Origin: Terriglobia bacterium
GTDB lineage: Bacteria > Acidobacteriota > Terriglobia > Acidiferrales > UBA7541
Length of the DNA: 64,000 nt
NCBI GenBank assembly: GCA_020072765.1
Contig: JAIQGD010000001.1
Span: forward strand, 62,001-126,000
Direction: 5' to 3'
Shown in pieces: positions 40,604-50,417 of this stretch. Below the pieces are notes generated by a model. The model did no database searches and was not told the origin of the DNA. It was given only the letters and a program-made list of their open reading frames with translations. Position numbers and translations under genes: made by a program. The stretch's first letter is position 1. Every line of letters begins with the position of its first letter.

Positions 40604-41134
40604 TCAGGCCGCCTTGGGCTGAATCCGAATCGTGCGTGCCTTGGCCTTGGCTGTTTTCGGCATGTTGAGTTCCAGGATGCCGTTCTTCAGTGTCGCGGTA
40701 GCCTTCTCCGCCTCCACTTCCGCCGGCAGATGAATGATCCTCATCAGTTGGTCCGAGCACGTCTCGCAGTAAACCGTCTTGCCCTTCTTCTCTTCCTTGG
40801 CGGACTCTCGCTTCCCGGTAATGATGATCCGTCGCGGCTCGACGTTGATCTCCAGCTCCTTCTCGCTGAAACCCGGCACCTCGGCTTTGACGGCCAAGGC
40901 ATCATCCGATTCCGCAACATGGATGTGAACCGGGTGAAACAGTTCCCGCTCCGCCTGGAACCAATCCTCCCAGTCGCGGCCCAGCAGGCGGCCGTTTCGT
41001 TCGAAAATATCGTACGCTCGGCGCGAGATCGTATCGAACACCGCATCCATGCGCTCGAAAATACCCTCGAACGTGAGCGGCGTCAGCGTCGTTGGCTCCT
41101 TGGCAAGTTGAACCCCCGTCGATTTTTCCACCAT
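40604..41134 (-). CDS. Hsp20/alpha-crystallin family small heat shock protein
   Basis: VKAEVPGFSEKELEINVEPRRIIITGKRE..AEKATATLKNGILELNMPK. Confidence 0.92.
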   Translation of the reverse strand: MVEKSTGVQLAKEPTTLTPLTFEGIFERMDAVFDTISRRAYDIFERNGRLLGRDWEDWFQAERELFHPVHIHVAESDDALAVKAEVPGFSEKELEINVEPRRIIITGKRESAKEEKKGKTVYCETCSDQLMRIIHLPAEVEAEKATATLKNGILELNMPKTAKAKARTIRIQPKAA

Positions 41135-41275
41135 GACTTTCTCTCCTCGCTTTCCATGCGTGTCAGCGCTGGCCACGGTGACTCGGTCACTTGGCCCTAT
41201 CCTGCAGCCTCGTCGACAAGAAATCCCAGGTCCAGCGCTGTAGCTGTACCATCGCAAACGGGAACAGAAACTACA

Positions 41276-41289
41276 GTGATGGCGGTCAC
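41276..41289. promoter_or_regulatory. CRP-like palindrome GTGA-tggcgg-TCAC
   Basis: Perfect match 142 bp upstream of Hsp20; half-site GTGA 22 bp further at 41298. Confidence 0.65.
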
Positions 41290-41417
41290 ACGCGCGTGTG
41301 ACACTCCGCGCAGTGCCCGGCAGTGACGGGGTGCACGACGGCTACCAGGGGGCTCAGATGAGGCTCTCGGAAGAAAAACAATTGTTGGCGGCCCAGTACC
41401 AATCGGCCGCCCGCAAC

Positions 41418-42818
41418 TCACTCAGGCGGGGCGCCTTCGGCGGCCAGCGATGCCACGGAGTGGGCGCCCTGCAGTCCCGCGTCGCGGCGCGACATGCGCC
41501 GCTGCAGCACACCGATGCTCACCACCGCGATACCCACGACGCAGGGACACACCGCGAAAATCGTGAAGATGGCTTTCACCGGCAGGCGCGATGACAACAC
41601 CATCCCCGGAATCAGCGGCCCAAGGATCGACCCCACCTTAGCCACCGAAGTCGCCCAGCCGGCTCCATTGGCGCGATAGGCGCTGGGATAAAAGATGCCG
41701 GCGATGCTATGCATGCCAAAGTGGGTGCCCACGATGAACATGGTGCTGAAGAAATTCAGCACTAGAAAGGCGCTTCCCGTGAGGTTCGTCAATCCCAGCG
41801 TCAGCAGGATCGGCACCGACACTACGGGAAGCGCCGCGATGCTGATCGCTCCGCGCGTGTCGGTGAAGCGCATCAACAGCAGTCCGCCCAGCGCGCCGCC
41901 CAGCGAATTCACCGCCACGGCCAGAGCCGCTGTCGACCGGCTAAATCCCAGCGTCTGAAGAACCGTCGGCCCCCAGGTGTTGCCGAAAAATACGGCGACC
42001 GAACTCGCCATGTAGGCGGTCCACAGCAGCGGCGTGATCCAGCGCAATTCGTTGCGGAAGAGCATGGATACGGAAAAGCCTTCGCCGCCCCGCCCGGTCT
42101 CGTCGGAGACAACGAATCGATCCGCCCGGTCCACCGGTCTCGCCGGCGCCAGACGCCGCACAATCTTGGCAACCAGCTCCGGTCGCTTGTTTTTCGTCGT
42201 GAGGTACCGGATCGATTCGGGCAGGAAGAGAACCAGAAACCCGGTAGCCAGAAGGGCCGCGCAACCGCCGAAGATAAAAACCGACTGCCAGCCGTGGCGG
42301 GGAACCATCCAAACGGTGAACGGCCCTGCGAAGCTGTTGCCGATCGTGTAGCCGAGCATGATCAGGGTCACCACCGTCGACCGGTAACGCCGCGGCACGT
42401 ATTCGATGTTCAGGACCCAGCAAAGCGGGAGCAGCCCGCCGATGGCGATGCCTTGAATGAGCCGCAAGGCCAGCAGTTGCCCGTAGGTGTGCGGCAGAAC
42501 CAGTCCGAACGTCAGCACGCCGAAGGATGCCGTTGCCAGGATGATCGAAGGACGCCGCCCGATGCGATCCCCCAGATAACCGAACACGAACCCGCCGATC
42601 ATCGTGCCGAACAGCCCCGTGCTGAACACCTTGGCCAGCATGAGCCGGTTGAGATGGAGCAGGGAGGAAAGATCCGGGGCCACGAACGCAATCACGTTCA
42701 TGTCGAATCCATCGAAAAACACCACGATCCAGGACAGGAGAACGAGCCGGATGACAAACGCCGTGAGCCTTTGCTTCTCGATGATTTCCGAAATGTCAGT
42801 GGTCTGACGATCGGCCAT
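41418..42818 (-). CDS. MFS transporter, aromatic acid:H+ symporter-like
   Basis: 12-TM MFS; VFFDGFDMNVIAFVAPDLS, GYLGDRIGRRPSIILA, GGLLPLCWVLNIEYVPRRYRST. Confidence 0.85.
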   Translation of the reverse strand: MADRQTTDISEIIEKQRLTAFVIRLVLLSWIVVFFDGFDMNVIAFVAPDLSSLLHLNRLMLAKVFSTGLFGTMIGGFVFGYLGDRIGRRPSIILATASFGVLTFGLVLPHTYGQLLALRLIQGIAIGGLLPLCWVLNIEYVPRRYRSTVVTLIMLGYTIGNSFAGPFTVWMVPRHGWQSVFIFGGCAALLATGFLVLFLPESIRYLTTKNKRPELVAKIVRRLAPARPVDRADRFVVSDETGRGGEGFSVSMLFRNELRWITPLLWTAYMASSVAVFFGNTWGPTVLQTLGFSRSTAALAVAVNSLGGALGGLLLMRFTDTRGAISIAALPVVSVPILLTLGLTNLTGSAFLVLNFFSTMFIVGTHFGMHSIAGIFYPSAYRANGAGWATSVAKVGSILGPLIPGMVLSSRLPVKAIFTIFAVCPCVVGIAVVSIGVLQRRMSRRDAGLQGAHSVASLAAEGAPPE

Positions 42819-42828
42819 GCCGTTTCCT

Positions 42829-43254
42829 TCAGCCCCGGGATCGTTCCTGCCGCTTCATCACCTTCACGATTCCCTGATCCGCATCCATTTCGATCCAGTC
42901 GCCGGTCTCGATGACTTTCAGCGGGTCCTGGTCCAGATCCGTGATGGCCGGCGCATGCGTCACCACGGCGCCCAGCGCCACTTTCGTGGTCATCTTCTTG
43001 AAGATCATGCCGCTCGGCGCCGCGCCCGCCAGGCGCGCCCGGTGGAAGAACGAGGACCAGCCGGATGACCCTTTCGCTCCCGGGAAAACAAGGATTTTCC
43101 CCTTGAAACTCTGCCCTCGCAATTCGTGCCGCATTTCAATGATCGTGCCCGTCTGCGGATCGATTCCTCCCCAGCCGGAAATGGTTTGCGTGGTGACCAA
43201 GGCCTCCCCCTGCACTGCACCACCAACGACTTTTCGTCCATGCAAGACAATCAT
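42829..43254 (-). CDS. aconitase X swivel (small) subunit, DUF126 type
   Basis: GEALVTTQTISGWGGIDPQTGTIIEMRHELRGQSFKGKILVFPGAKGSSGWSSFF. Confidence 0.85.
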   Translation of the reverse strand: MIVLHGRKVVGGAVQGEALVTTQTISGWGGIDPQTGTIIEMRHELRGQSFKGKILVFPGAKGSSGWSSFFHRARLAGAAPSGMIFKKMTTKVALGAVVTHAPAITDLDQDPLKVIETGDWIEMDADQGIVKVMKRQERSRG

Positions 43255-43255
43255 G

Positions 43256-44557
43256 TCAGTCCAGGCCTCCCGACCAAGTCCCCGTCAGTGCGGCGTCGAT
43301 GCAGTTCTGCAGCGATCCGAACCATGCCTGCACCCCGGTGATCGCCGGCAGGTAGTGGGCCTGCTTGGCGGAATCCGTGGCGACCACGCGCGTGCCCCGC
43401 GGCATCATGCGCGAAATCGCGGGACACGAGTCGCTCACAATGTGGCCGCCCGCCTCTTCCACAATTTTCGTATAGCCACAGCGATCGGCGAGTTCCCGCA
43501 GCGCGCGCGGCGTGTGAATCCAGAGTTCCGTGCCCGCGTGCAGCCGCTTCCCTTCCAGCAAACGGGCGGCCTGCCAAATCTGCTCGATCGTGTCGTGCGG
43601 ACAGCCCAGCATAATGAAATCCACCTTGCGGTCCTTGGCCGTGGAGTTCAGATTCTCGTACGCGATCCGCCGCTCCCGCTTGCCGTACGTGAGCGTCTGC
43701 ACTCCACGGCGAGGGCCCAGGGCCACCTCGACCGTCGGAGCTTCCGGCGTAACGCCCGGAATGTGGTACATCTCGACGCCTCCCGACGAGGACGCCGCCG
43801 CCCCGAAATGTTTCAGCTTGATGAGTTCGGGCTGCGACATCTGCCCGCGGAGCACGGGAATTTCATCCTGAACGATCTCCCCAACGTAGTAGCCGAGCAA
43901 TCCCCAATCCATCATGTCGTCCACCGGCACATCCACGTCCACCAGATGCGTGCCGAACCGGTTTTCCGGCAGATGATAGCCCCAATACGGAATCTTCCCT
44001 GTCAGGCTGGCCGCTCCGGTGCTCTCGGTCCCCTCGGCGTTGGTCCGCGCGCCCAGGACCGAATTGCAGTAAATGACCGCCGAGGATTCCATCCAGGCGC
44101 AATGCTCTCCCTTCACGGGGACATTGCCCACCTGGTAGGGCGTGCAGGTGGCCATGATGTGCATGCCGCGCGCGCCGAAAAAGCTGTCGGCCTGCTTCTG
44201 CAATTCGAGCATCTCGCGCGACCCCTCGTGCAGGCTCGCCGTATCGGGACCAAACTGCTGGATCAGCTGGCAGGTATAGACCTTGACGCGCGGCATCTCG
44301 ATCACTTCATCACTATCGAGATTCATTTCGGAAAAACCGGCGTGCAGCCCCTGCTCCACCCCTCGCTTTTTCGCGATCTCCAGTTTCCAAGGCGAAGGCG
44401 CCGTGGCCGCGCCGCAGACGTTGTTGGTGTCCACCAGGCGTTCGGCGCCCAGCGCTTCGCCGTAGCGGACCAGCAGATCCATGGCCTTCTGGACCGCCGG
44501 GCCCTCGCCTCCGTCCAGCATCGCTTTTTCGGAATCCGTTAGTTTCATGTTGGCCAT
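43256..44557 (-). CDS. aconitase X catalytic (large) subunit
   Basis: MANMKLTDSEKAMLDGGEGPAVQKAMDLLVRYGEALGAERLV..MIMATCTPYQ-type MHIMATCTPYQVGNVPVKGEHCAWMESSAVIYCNSVLGARTN. Confidence 0.88.
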   Translation of the reverse strand: MANMKLTDSEKAMLDGGEGPAVQKAMDLLVRYGEALGAERLVDTNNVCGAATAPSPWKLEIAKKRGVEQGLHAGFSEMNLDSDEVIEMPRVKVYTCQLIQQFGPDTASLHEGSREMLELQKQADSFFGARGMHIMATCTPYQVGNVPVKGEHCAWMESSAVIYCNSVLGARTNAEGTESTGAASLTGKIPYWGYHLPENRFGTHLVDVDVPVDDMMDWGLLGYYVGEIVQDEIPVLRGQMSQPELIKLKHFGAAASSSGGVEMYHIPGVTPEAPTVEVALGPRRGVQTLTYGKRERRIAYENLNSTAKDRKVDFIMLGCPHDTIEQIWQAARLLEGKRLHAGTELWIHTPRALRELADRCGYTKIVEEAGGHIVSDSCPAISRMMPRGTRVVATDSAKQAHYLPAITGVQAWFGSLQNCIDAALTGTWSGGLD

Positions 44558-44589
44558 CGCTTCCGATCGCCCGCAAGATCCGGGCGCTA

Positions 44590-45885
44590 CTAATCTTCGA
44601 CGTTGCGGATCACCCGGCGCAGCAGCGCCGCCAGGTCGATCGCGTGCACGCTGCCGCTGCCCGCCAAATCCAGAGCGTGCGCCGCCGCCGCTCCCATGGC
44701 GATGCACGGCCCCATCACGCGCACGCTCGATAGCGCCGCCGCGTCTCCATCAATACACCGTCCCGCCGCCACGACGTTGTCCGCATCCGCTGGAACAAGG
44801 CTGCCCATCGGTACGTAGTGAACGTGATCCTCTCCGAAGGGCTCCCACACATAGCCTTCCGGCTGGGGATGCAGTTCGATCGGCCAGGCGGTTCGCGCGA
44901 TGGCGTCGCTGAAGCGCGTGCCCGCCCGCACCTCGTCCGCCGTCAGCTGATGTCGCCCGACAATCCAGCGTGTCTGGCGAATTCCGGGCAGGCCATAAGC
45001 GCGCACCGTTGCCTGGCCAAAGGCGCCGGGAAATTCACTCTTGAGAAAGCCGACGACACGGTCCGCCTGCTCCTTGCCTTCGAGGGCCTTCTCGCTGGCT
45101 CCCACCGCATCGAGCGGGGTCTGCACGTGCGTCATATTGATGACTGCCGTTCCCCTCTTGGGGAAGAAGAAGGCAAAACCATCCTGCCGGACCAGCCCGT
45201 ATTCGCGCGCTTTTTTGCGCAGACGCTCGCTGTAATCCGTCGGGCTCGGCTTGTGCTCTTCATTCAGATTTTCGAGCACCACCATTTGCGAGCCGTAAAT
45301 GGGTTGATCGGGCACGCGGCACGGCAGTCCTGCCTGCCAGACCAGCGCCGCGTCTCCCGTCGCTTCCACGTAACCCGTCGCTTGGATTGACAAATCCCCG
45401 TACCGCGTCGCCACCGACAGATCCGCGATCCGGCGATTTTCCAGCCGCGCCCCCCTCAGCACCGCCCCGAGCACCACCTGGATCCCCGCCTTGTGAACCG
45501 CGTTTTCCACCCACCGCCCCAGAGCCACTTCGTCGTAGTAGACGGTGGACGTCATCGCCCCTGCGATCACGTGGGCCGACCCCTGCGCGCCCAGATCGCG
45601 GAGAATGTCGTCGGCAATCCCGTGGGTGAGCTGGCGCCGCGAGGGCGCGTTCGAGAACAGCCCGCAGAACGTGCCGATGATCGAGTTGACCGCCTGGCCT
45701 CCCAGGCTCGGCAGGCCATCGACCAGAATCACCCTGCGCCCCAGGCGGGCTGCCTCCAAAGCGGCGGAGACGCCGGATATGCCAGCGCCCACCACGCAGA
45801 TGTCGGCCTCGATGCGCGGCGCGGGAGTATCCTTGGGTTTAACCGCGACTCGGATGGGCAGGTTGCTCGACACGCCTTCCAGCAT
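44590..45885 (-). CDS. FAD-dependent oxidoreductase
   Basis: ADICVVGAGISGVSAALEAARLGRRVILVDGLPSLGGQAVNS; C-terminal AAGRCIDGDAAALSSVRVMGPCIAMG. Confidence 0.88.
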   Translation of the reverse strand: MLEGVSSNLPIRVAVKPKDTPAPRIEADICVVGAGISGVSAALEAARLGRRVILVDGLPSLGGQAVNSIIGTFCGLFSNAPSRRQLTHGIADDILRDLGAQGSAHVIAGAMTSTVYYDEVALGRWVENAVHKAGIQVVLGAVLRGARLENRRIADLSVATRYGDLSIQATGYVEATGDAALVWQAGLPCRVPDQPIYGSQMVVLENLNEEHKPSPTDYSERLRKKAREYGLVRQDGFAFFFPKRGTAVINMTHVQTPLDAVGASEKALEGKEQADRVVGFLKSEFPGAFGQATVRAYGLPGIRQTRWIVGRHQLTADEVRAGTRFSDAIARTAWPIELHPQPEGYVWEPFGEDHVHYVPMGSLVPADADNVVAAGRCIDGDAAALSSVRVMGPCIAMGAAAAHALDLAGSGSVHAIDLAALLRRVIRNVED

Positions 45886-46162
45886 TCCAGGTTCTCCTTC
45901 CGAAATCTCGCGGGCGTTCGATTCCTCAGGCGTCCAGCGTCCGTCCCCACGCTCGGCGCTTGCCACTAGGAATCACGGGCAAACGCGCCGAAGCCATCCG
46001 CCCACCTCAACGGATCGCGGCGGGACGGATTGTATCACCACTGGCGAACAGTATAGAAAACCGCACCCTTTCGGCGGCGCAGCCGCACTCAACCTGCCGT
46101 GTGACTTTGCCGCGGGAAAACTGCTACACTTTTCCTTTGCACCGGAGCACGCTCGTGCCCGT

Positions 46163-47404
46163 GTGAAGATTTGGCCTTGCCGGTGTACATTGACCCTTGA
46201 TTGCCAAGACGGGAGCGCACGGACCGCGGGGATAGCCGCTCCCTCCCCTGTGGAAGCGGCTCTCGAAGGTGTCGCGCAGGGGCGAATCGCCTCCCGCGAA
46301 GAAGCCCTTCTGCTGCTTGAAACCGCTCCGCTGGCTGCCCTGCTCGAAACCGCCCAAACCGTGCGCGAGCGGGCGAAGGGCCGCACCGTCACCTTCTCAA
46401 AAAAGGTCTTCATCCCCCTGACGCATCTCTGCCGGGACTACTGCGGCTATTGCACCTTCCGGTCCGACCCCGAAGCCGGCGTAGCGCCCTACATGACGCC
46501 GGACGAAGTTCTGGCTGCGGCCGAAGCCGGGCGTCGCGCGGGATGCAAGGAAGCTCTATTCAGCTTGGGCGATCAGCCGGAAGCCATCTTCCCCGAGGCC
46601 AAAGCGTTCCTGAAAAAGCTGGGCTTCGATCGCACGCTCGATTATCTCGCCGCGATGACGCAGCTTGTCCTCGACGAAACCGGCCTGCTCCCGCACTGCA
46701 ATCCCGGCCTGATGAGCGCCGCCGATCTTCGCACGCTGCGGGAATCGAATGTCAGCATGGGGCTGATGCTCGAAACCGCCAGCCCCCGGCTGGCACGCGC
46801 CCAAGGGCCGCACTGGAAGGCTCCGGACAAAGTCCCCTCGCTTCGCTTGCGAACCCTCGAAGACGCCGGGCAACTGTCGATTGCCTTTACGACGGGCCTC
46901 CTCATCGGCATCGGCGAAACGCTCGAAGAGCGCGTCGATTCCCTGCTCGCCATCCGCCGCCTCCACGAGACCTATGGCCACATCCAGGAAGTGATCGTCC
47001 AGCCGTTTCGCACCAAGCCGGGGACGCGCATGTCGCTGGCGCCGGAGCCTTCGACCGAGGATTTGCTGAGGACGCTCGCCATCGCCCGGCTGATTTTCGG
47101 CGGCGAAATGAATCTGCAATCTCCGCCCAACCTCCTCTCGCACGATTACCCCGTGCTGCTTGGCGCGGGGATCAACGACTGGGGCGGCATTTCTCCGGTA
47201 ACCAGGGATTTCATCAATCCCGAGGCGGCCTGGCCGCAGATTCCCGTGCTTACTGAAAAAACTTCCGCCGCGGGATTCGTTCTGCGCGAGCGCCTGGCGA
47301 TTTATCCTGAATTTTCGTCGCGCCCGGAATTTATCGCCGCGCGCGTTCAATCTCATTTGCAACCATTCCGGGCACAGGACGGCTATGCCCAATCGGAAGT
47401 GTGA
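46163..47404 (+). CDS. cofG: 7,8-didemethyl-8-hydroxy-5-deazariboflavin synthase, CofG subunit (start uncertain)
   Basis: Radical SAM LTHLCRDYCGYCTF; LLPHCNPGLMS, GAGINDWGGISPVT; next to cofH. Confidence 0.92.
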   Translation: MKIWPCRCTLTLDCQDGSARTAGIAAPSPVEAALEGVAQGRIASREEALLLLETAPLAALLETAQTVRERAKGRTVTFSKKVFIPLTHLCRDYCGYCTFRSDPEAGVAPYMTPDEVLAAAEAGRRAGCKEALFSLGDQPEAIFPEAKAFLKKLGFDRTLDYLAAMTQLVLDETGLLPHCNPGLMSAADLRTLRESNVSMGLMLETASPRLARAQGPHWKAPDKVPSLRLRTLEDAGQLSIAFTTGLLIGIGETLEERVDSLLAIRRLHETYGHIQEVIVQPFRTKPGTRMSLAPEPSTEDLLRTLAIARLIFGGEMNLQSPPNLLSHDYPVLLGAGINDWGGISPVTRDFINPEAAWPQIPVLTEKTSAAGFVLRERLAIYPEFSSRPEFIAARVQSHLQPFRAQDGYAQSEV

Positions 47405-47407
47405 CCC

Positions 47408-48655
47408 ATGCTGAAGGCATTCCATTCCCGCTGGCAAGACGTTCCCTGGGAGCAGGCGCTCAACGCCGCCACTCCGGCCGTCGCCCGCGCTCTCGAAACA
47501 TCGCTCAACGGAAAGGATCTGACGTTCGAAGAAGGCCTCGTATTGGCCAGCGCCAGCGGAGACGACCTTCGCGCCGTGGTCAAGATTGCCGACGAGCTCC
47601 GCCGCCGTGTGGTGGGCGACCGCGTCACCTACATCGTGAACCGCAACCTGAACTTCACCAATGTCTGCATCGTGGGCTGCGCGTTTTGCGGATTCGGCCG
47701 CGGCCCGCATGCCCCCGACGCCTATTTTCATTCGCCCGAATCGCTCGCCGCCAAAGCCGCCGAGGCGGTTGAGCGCGGCGCCACCGAAGTGTGCATCCAG
47801 GGCGGCCTGCCCCGCTCGCTCGACGGCAACTATTACGCCGAGCTTCTGCGCGCCATCAAATCGCGCCTGCCGGACCTGCATCTGCACGCCTATTCGCCCA
47901 TGGAAATCATGTACGGCGTCGAAAAGACGGGCATGGCCCTGCCCGACTACCTCCGCATGCTCAAGGAAGCCGGACTCGGCAGCATCCCGGGAACCGCGGC
48001 GGAAATCCTCGACGACGACCTGCGCCGGCTCCTGAGCCCCAACAAACTGAAGGTCCCCCAGTGGATCGAGGTGATTCGCGCGGCGCATGCGCTGGGCATT
48101 CCCTCGACTTCCACCATGATGTACGGCCACGCCGAGCAGCCGCACCACTGGGTGCGCCATCTGCTCCTGCTCCGCCAAATTCAAATGGACACCGGCGGAT
48201 TCACGGAATTCGTCCCCTTGGGCTTCATCCATTCCCAGACCCGGCTGTTCCGCTCCGGCCGCGCGCGCGCCGGAAGTTCGCTTGCCGAGCACCTGCTGGT
48301 GCACGCGCTGGCGCGCATCCTTTTGCACGGCCACATTTCCAATATCCAGGTGTCTTGGGTCAAACTCGGTTTTGAAGGCGCCCTGGCCTGCCTTGAAGCC
48401 GGCGCAAACGATTTTGGCGGCACGCTGATGGAGGAAAGCATCTCCAAATCCGCGGGCGCCACCTTCGGCGAGTATGTCTCGCCCGGCGAACTCCGCGCGC
48501 TGATCCGGACGATTCACCGCACGCCCGCCGAGCGCACCACAACCTATAAGATCCGCAAGGTGTTCGAACACGCGGACGCCGGCGAGTTCTTGCCGCTGGA
48601 GCGCATCCCGGCGCAGGCCGAAACTCCCGCGCCTGCGGAGCAAGTGGGCTACTGA
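47408..48655 (+). CDS. cofH: FO synthase, CofH subunit
   Basis: Radical SAM NVCIVGCAFCGFGRG; CIQGGLPRSLDGNYYAELLRAIK; LPGTAAEIL-type SIPGTAAEILDD. Confidence 0.93.
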   Translation: MLKAFHSRWQDVPWEQALNAATPAVARALETSLNGKDLTFEEGLVLASASGDDLRAVVKIADELRRRVVGDRVTYIVNRNLNFTNVCIVGCAFCGFGRGPHAPDAYFHSPESLAAKAAEAVERGATEVCIQGGLPRSLDGNYYAELLRAIKSRLPDLHLHAYSPMEIMYGVEKTGMALPDYLRMLKEAGLGSIPGTAAEILDDDLRRLLSPNKLKVPQWIEVIRAAHALGIPSTSTMMYGHAEQPHHWVRHLLLLRQIQMDTGGFTEFVPLGFIHSQTRLFRSGRARAGSSLAEHLLVHALARILLHGHISNIQVSWVKLGFEGALACLEAGANDFGGTLMEESISKSAGATFGEYVSPGELRALIRTIHRTPAERTTTYKIRKVFEHADAGEFLPLERIPAQAETPAPAEQVGY

Positions 48656-49605
48656 TGGCGATCGTCGCACTGGCCGGGGGCATTGGCGCGTCGAAGCTGT
48701 TGTTGGGGCTCAGCCGCGCGATGGACCCGCGCGAGCTGACCGTCATCGTCAACACCGGCGACGACATCGTTCTGCACGGCCTTTCGATCTCTCCCGATCT
48801 CGATATCGTCACCTATACGCTGGCCGGTTTGGTGAATCCCGACACCGGCTGGGGCTTCCCCGATGAAACCTTTCGCACCCTCGACCAGCTCGCGGTTTAC
48901 GGCCGCCCCGGATGGTTCCATCTCGGCGACCGCGATCTGGCCACGCACATCCATCGCACCGCCCTGCTCCGCGCCGGGTCGCGGCTCTCGGAGGTGGCCG
49001 AATCCATCCGGCAATCGCTGGGTGTCGCATCAACCATCCTCCCCATGAGCGACCAGCCCGTACCCACGATCATCGAAACTGAACTCGGGCGACTTCATTT
49101 TCAGGAATACCTGGTCGAGCGCCGCGCCGAGCCGGTCGTTCGAGCCATCTCGTTCGACGGCATCGAACACGCGCGGCCGGCCCCCGGCGTCCTTGAATCG
49201 ATCGAGCGCGCTTCAAGCATCATCCTCTGCCCGAGCAATCCGCTGATCAGCGTGGGGCCCATTCTCGCGGTCCCGGGCGTGCGCGAAGCCCTGCGCAAGC
49301 GCCGCCGGAATGTTCTCGCCGTCTGCCCCATCGTGGGCGGCAAATCCTTGAAAGGGCCGTCCGACCGGATGCTCGCGCAATTGGGACTGGAAGTTTCCGC
49401 CTGCGGCGTCGCGCGGATGTATCAGGACATTTGCGCCACGTTGGTGATCGATCCCGTCGATAGCGCGCAAAGCGCCATGATCGAATCCCTGGGCATGAAG
49501 GCCCTGGTCTACCCAACGGTGATGCGCACGCTGGATGACAAAGAACGCCTCGCGCGCGAAATTCTGCGCTTCTCCGCAAACCAAGCTACGGGAGTTTCGG
49601 CATGA
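48655..49605 (+). CDS. cofD: 2-phospho-L-lactate transferase-family protein
   Basis: ALAGGIGASKLLLGLSRAMDPRELTVIVNTGDDIVLHGLSISPDLDIV; CPSNPLISVGPILAVPGVREAL. Confidence 0.94.
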   Translation: MAIVALAGGIGASKLLLGLSRAMDPRELTVIVNTGDDIVLHGLSISPDLDIVTYTLAGLVNPDTGWGFPDETFRTLDQLAVYGRPGWFHLGDRDLATHIHRTALLRAGSRLSEVAESIRQSLGVASTILPMSDQPVPTIIETELGRLHFQEYLVERRAEPVVRAISFDGIEHARPAPGVLESIERASSIILCPSNPLISVGPILAVPGVREALRKRRRNVLAVCPIVGGKSLKGPSDRMLAQLGLEVSACGVARMYQDICATLVIDPVDSAQSAMIESLGMKALVYPTVMRTLDDKERLAREILRFSANQATGVSA

Positions 49606-50216
49606 AGGCCATCCTGATACCTGTGAAAGAATTCCGCGAGGCCAAGAAGCGTCTGGCTCCGCATTTCCCTCCCGCCGAACGCGCCGCCCTCGCCGAAGCC
49701 ATGTGTGAGGATTTCTTCCGCGTCGTGGCCGCCACGCGCTGCGCCGACCGCGTGTTCGTCATCAGCAAAGAACCGGGCGCTCTCACGCGGGCGGAAGCAC
49801 TCGGCTGGGAAACGATCGTCGAATCTCACCAGACATCGGAAAGCGACTCGGTGGACGCCGGAGCGCGCTACTGCGCCGAGCAGGGCGTGGAAGCTCTTCT
49901 TCGCCTGCCCGTCGATCTGCCGTTGGTCGAACCCGCGGACATCGAGTCGGTCTTCGCGAACTTGGAAGCCGCGCCCACCGCTGTGCTCGTTCCTTCCAGC
50001 GACGGCACAGGCACCAACGCCCTGCTGCGTTCGCCGGCGGTTCTCATCCGCGTCCTGCGAAACCCGCGCCTGGAATTGGATATTGATGAACTGGAGGATC
50101 TGCGGCAGCTGGCCGACCGGCTCCGCCCCGATTCCGCCACCGCCCGATGGCTCGCCGAATGCGACCTTTCTACGAGCCCGAATTTCTCACCACAAGTTCA
50201 ACAGAACCACCCGTAG
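49602..50216 (+). CDS. cofC: 2-phospho-L-lactate guanylyltransferase-family protein
   Basis: MKAILIPVKEFREAKKRLAPHFPPAERAALAEAM; RLPVDLPLVEPADIE; SSDGTGTNALLRSP. Confidence 0.92.
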   Translation: MKAILIPVKEFREAKKRLAPHFPPAERAALAEAMCEDFFRVVAATRCADRVFVISKEPGALTRAEALGWETIVESHQTSESDSVDAGARYCAEQGVEALLRLPVDLPLVEPADIESVFANLEAAPTAVLVPSSDGTGTNALLRSPAVLIRVLRNPRLELDIDELEDLRQLADRLRPDSATARWLAECDLSTSPNFSPQVQQNHP

Positions 50217-50417
50217 CCGTTGATCCACCAGCGATGCTATTTCTGACAGTTTGCCCGTAGGGACATCCCGCGGATCATGCGGGACCGTGCCCGCATCCAG
50301 CCCACCAGCACCCGCCATTTCGCTTCCCGCGCCCGTGCCATGTCCGATAATCCCCCGGCTGATTTTGGCCACCCTCCCCGGCGAATGAGGGTATAAGCAG
50401 GGAGAGGTGCCTTCACC

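Noticed and set aside
41178-41190. GTGA-ctcgg-TCAC as another regulon site
   Set aside because: Spacer is 5 nt rather than 6; not counted among the perfect sites.
41323-41336. GTGA-cggggt-GCAC
   Set aside because: One mismatch in the right half-site; recorded as a near match only.
46556-48670. 704-aa minus-strand ORF
   Set aside because: Antisense to cofG/cofH; no domain signature.
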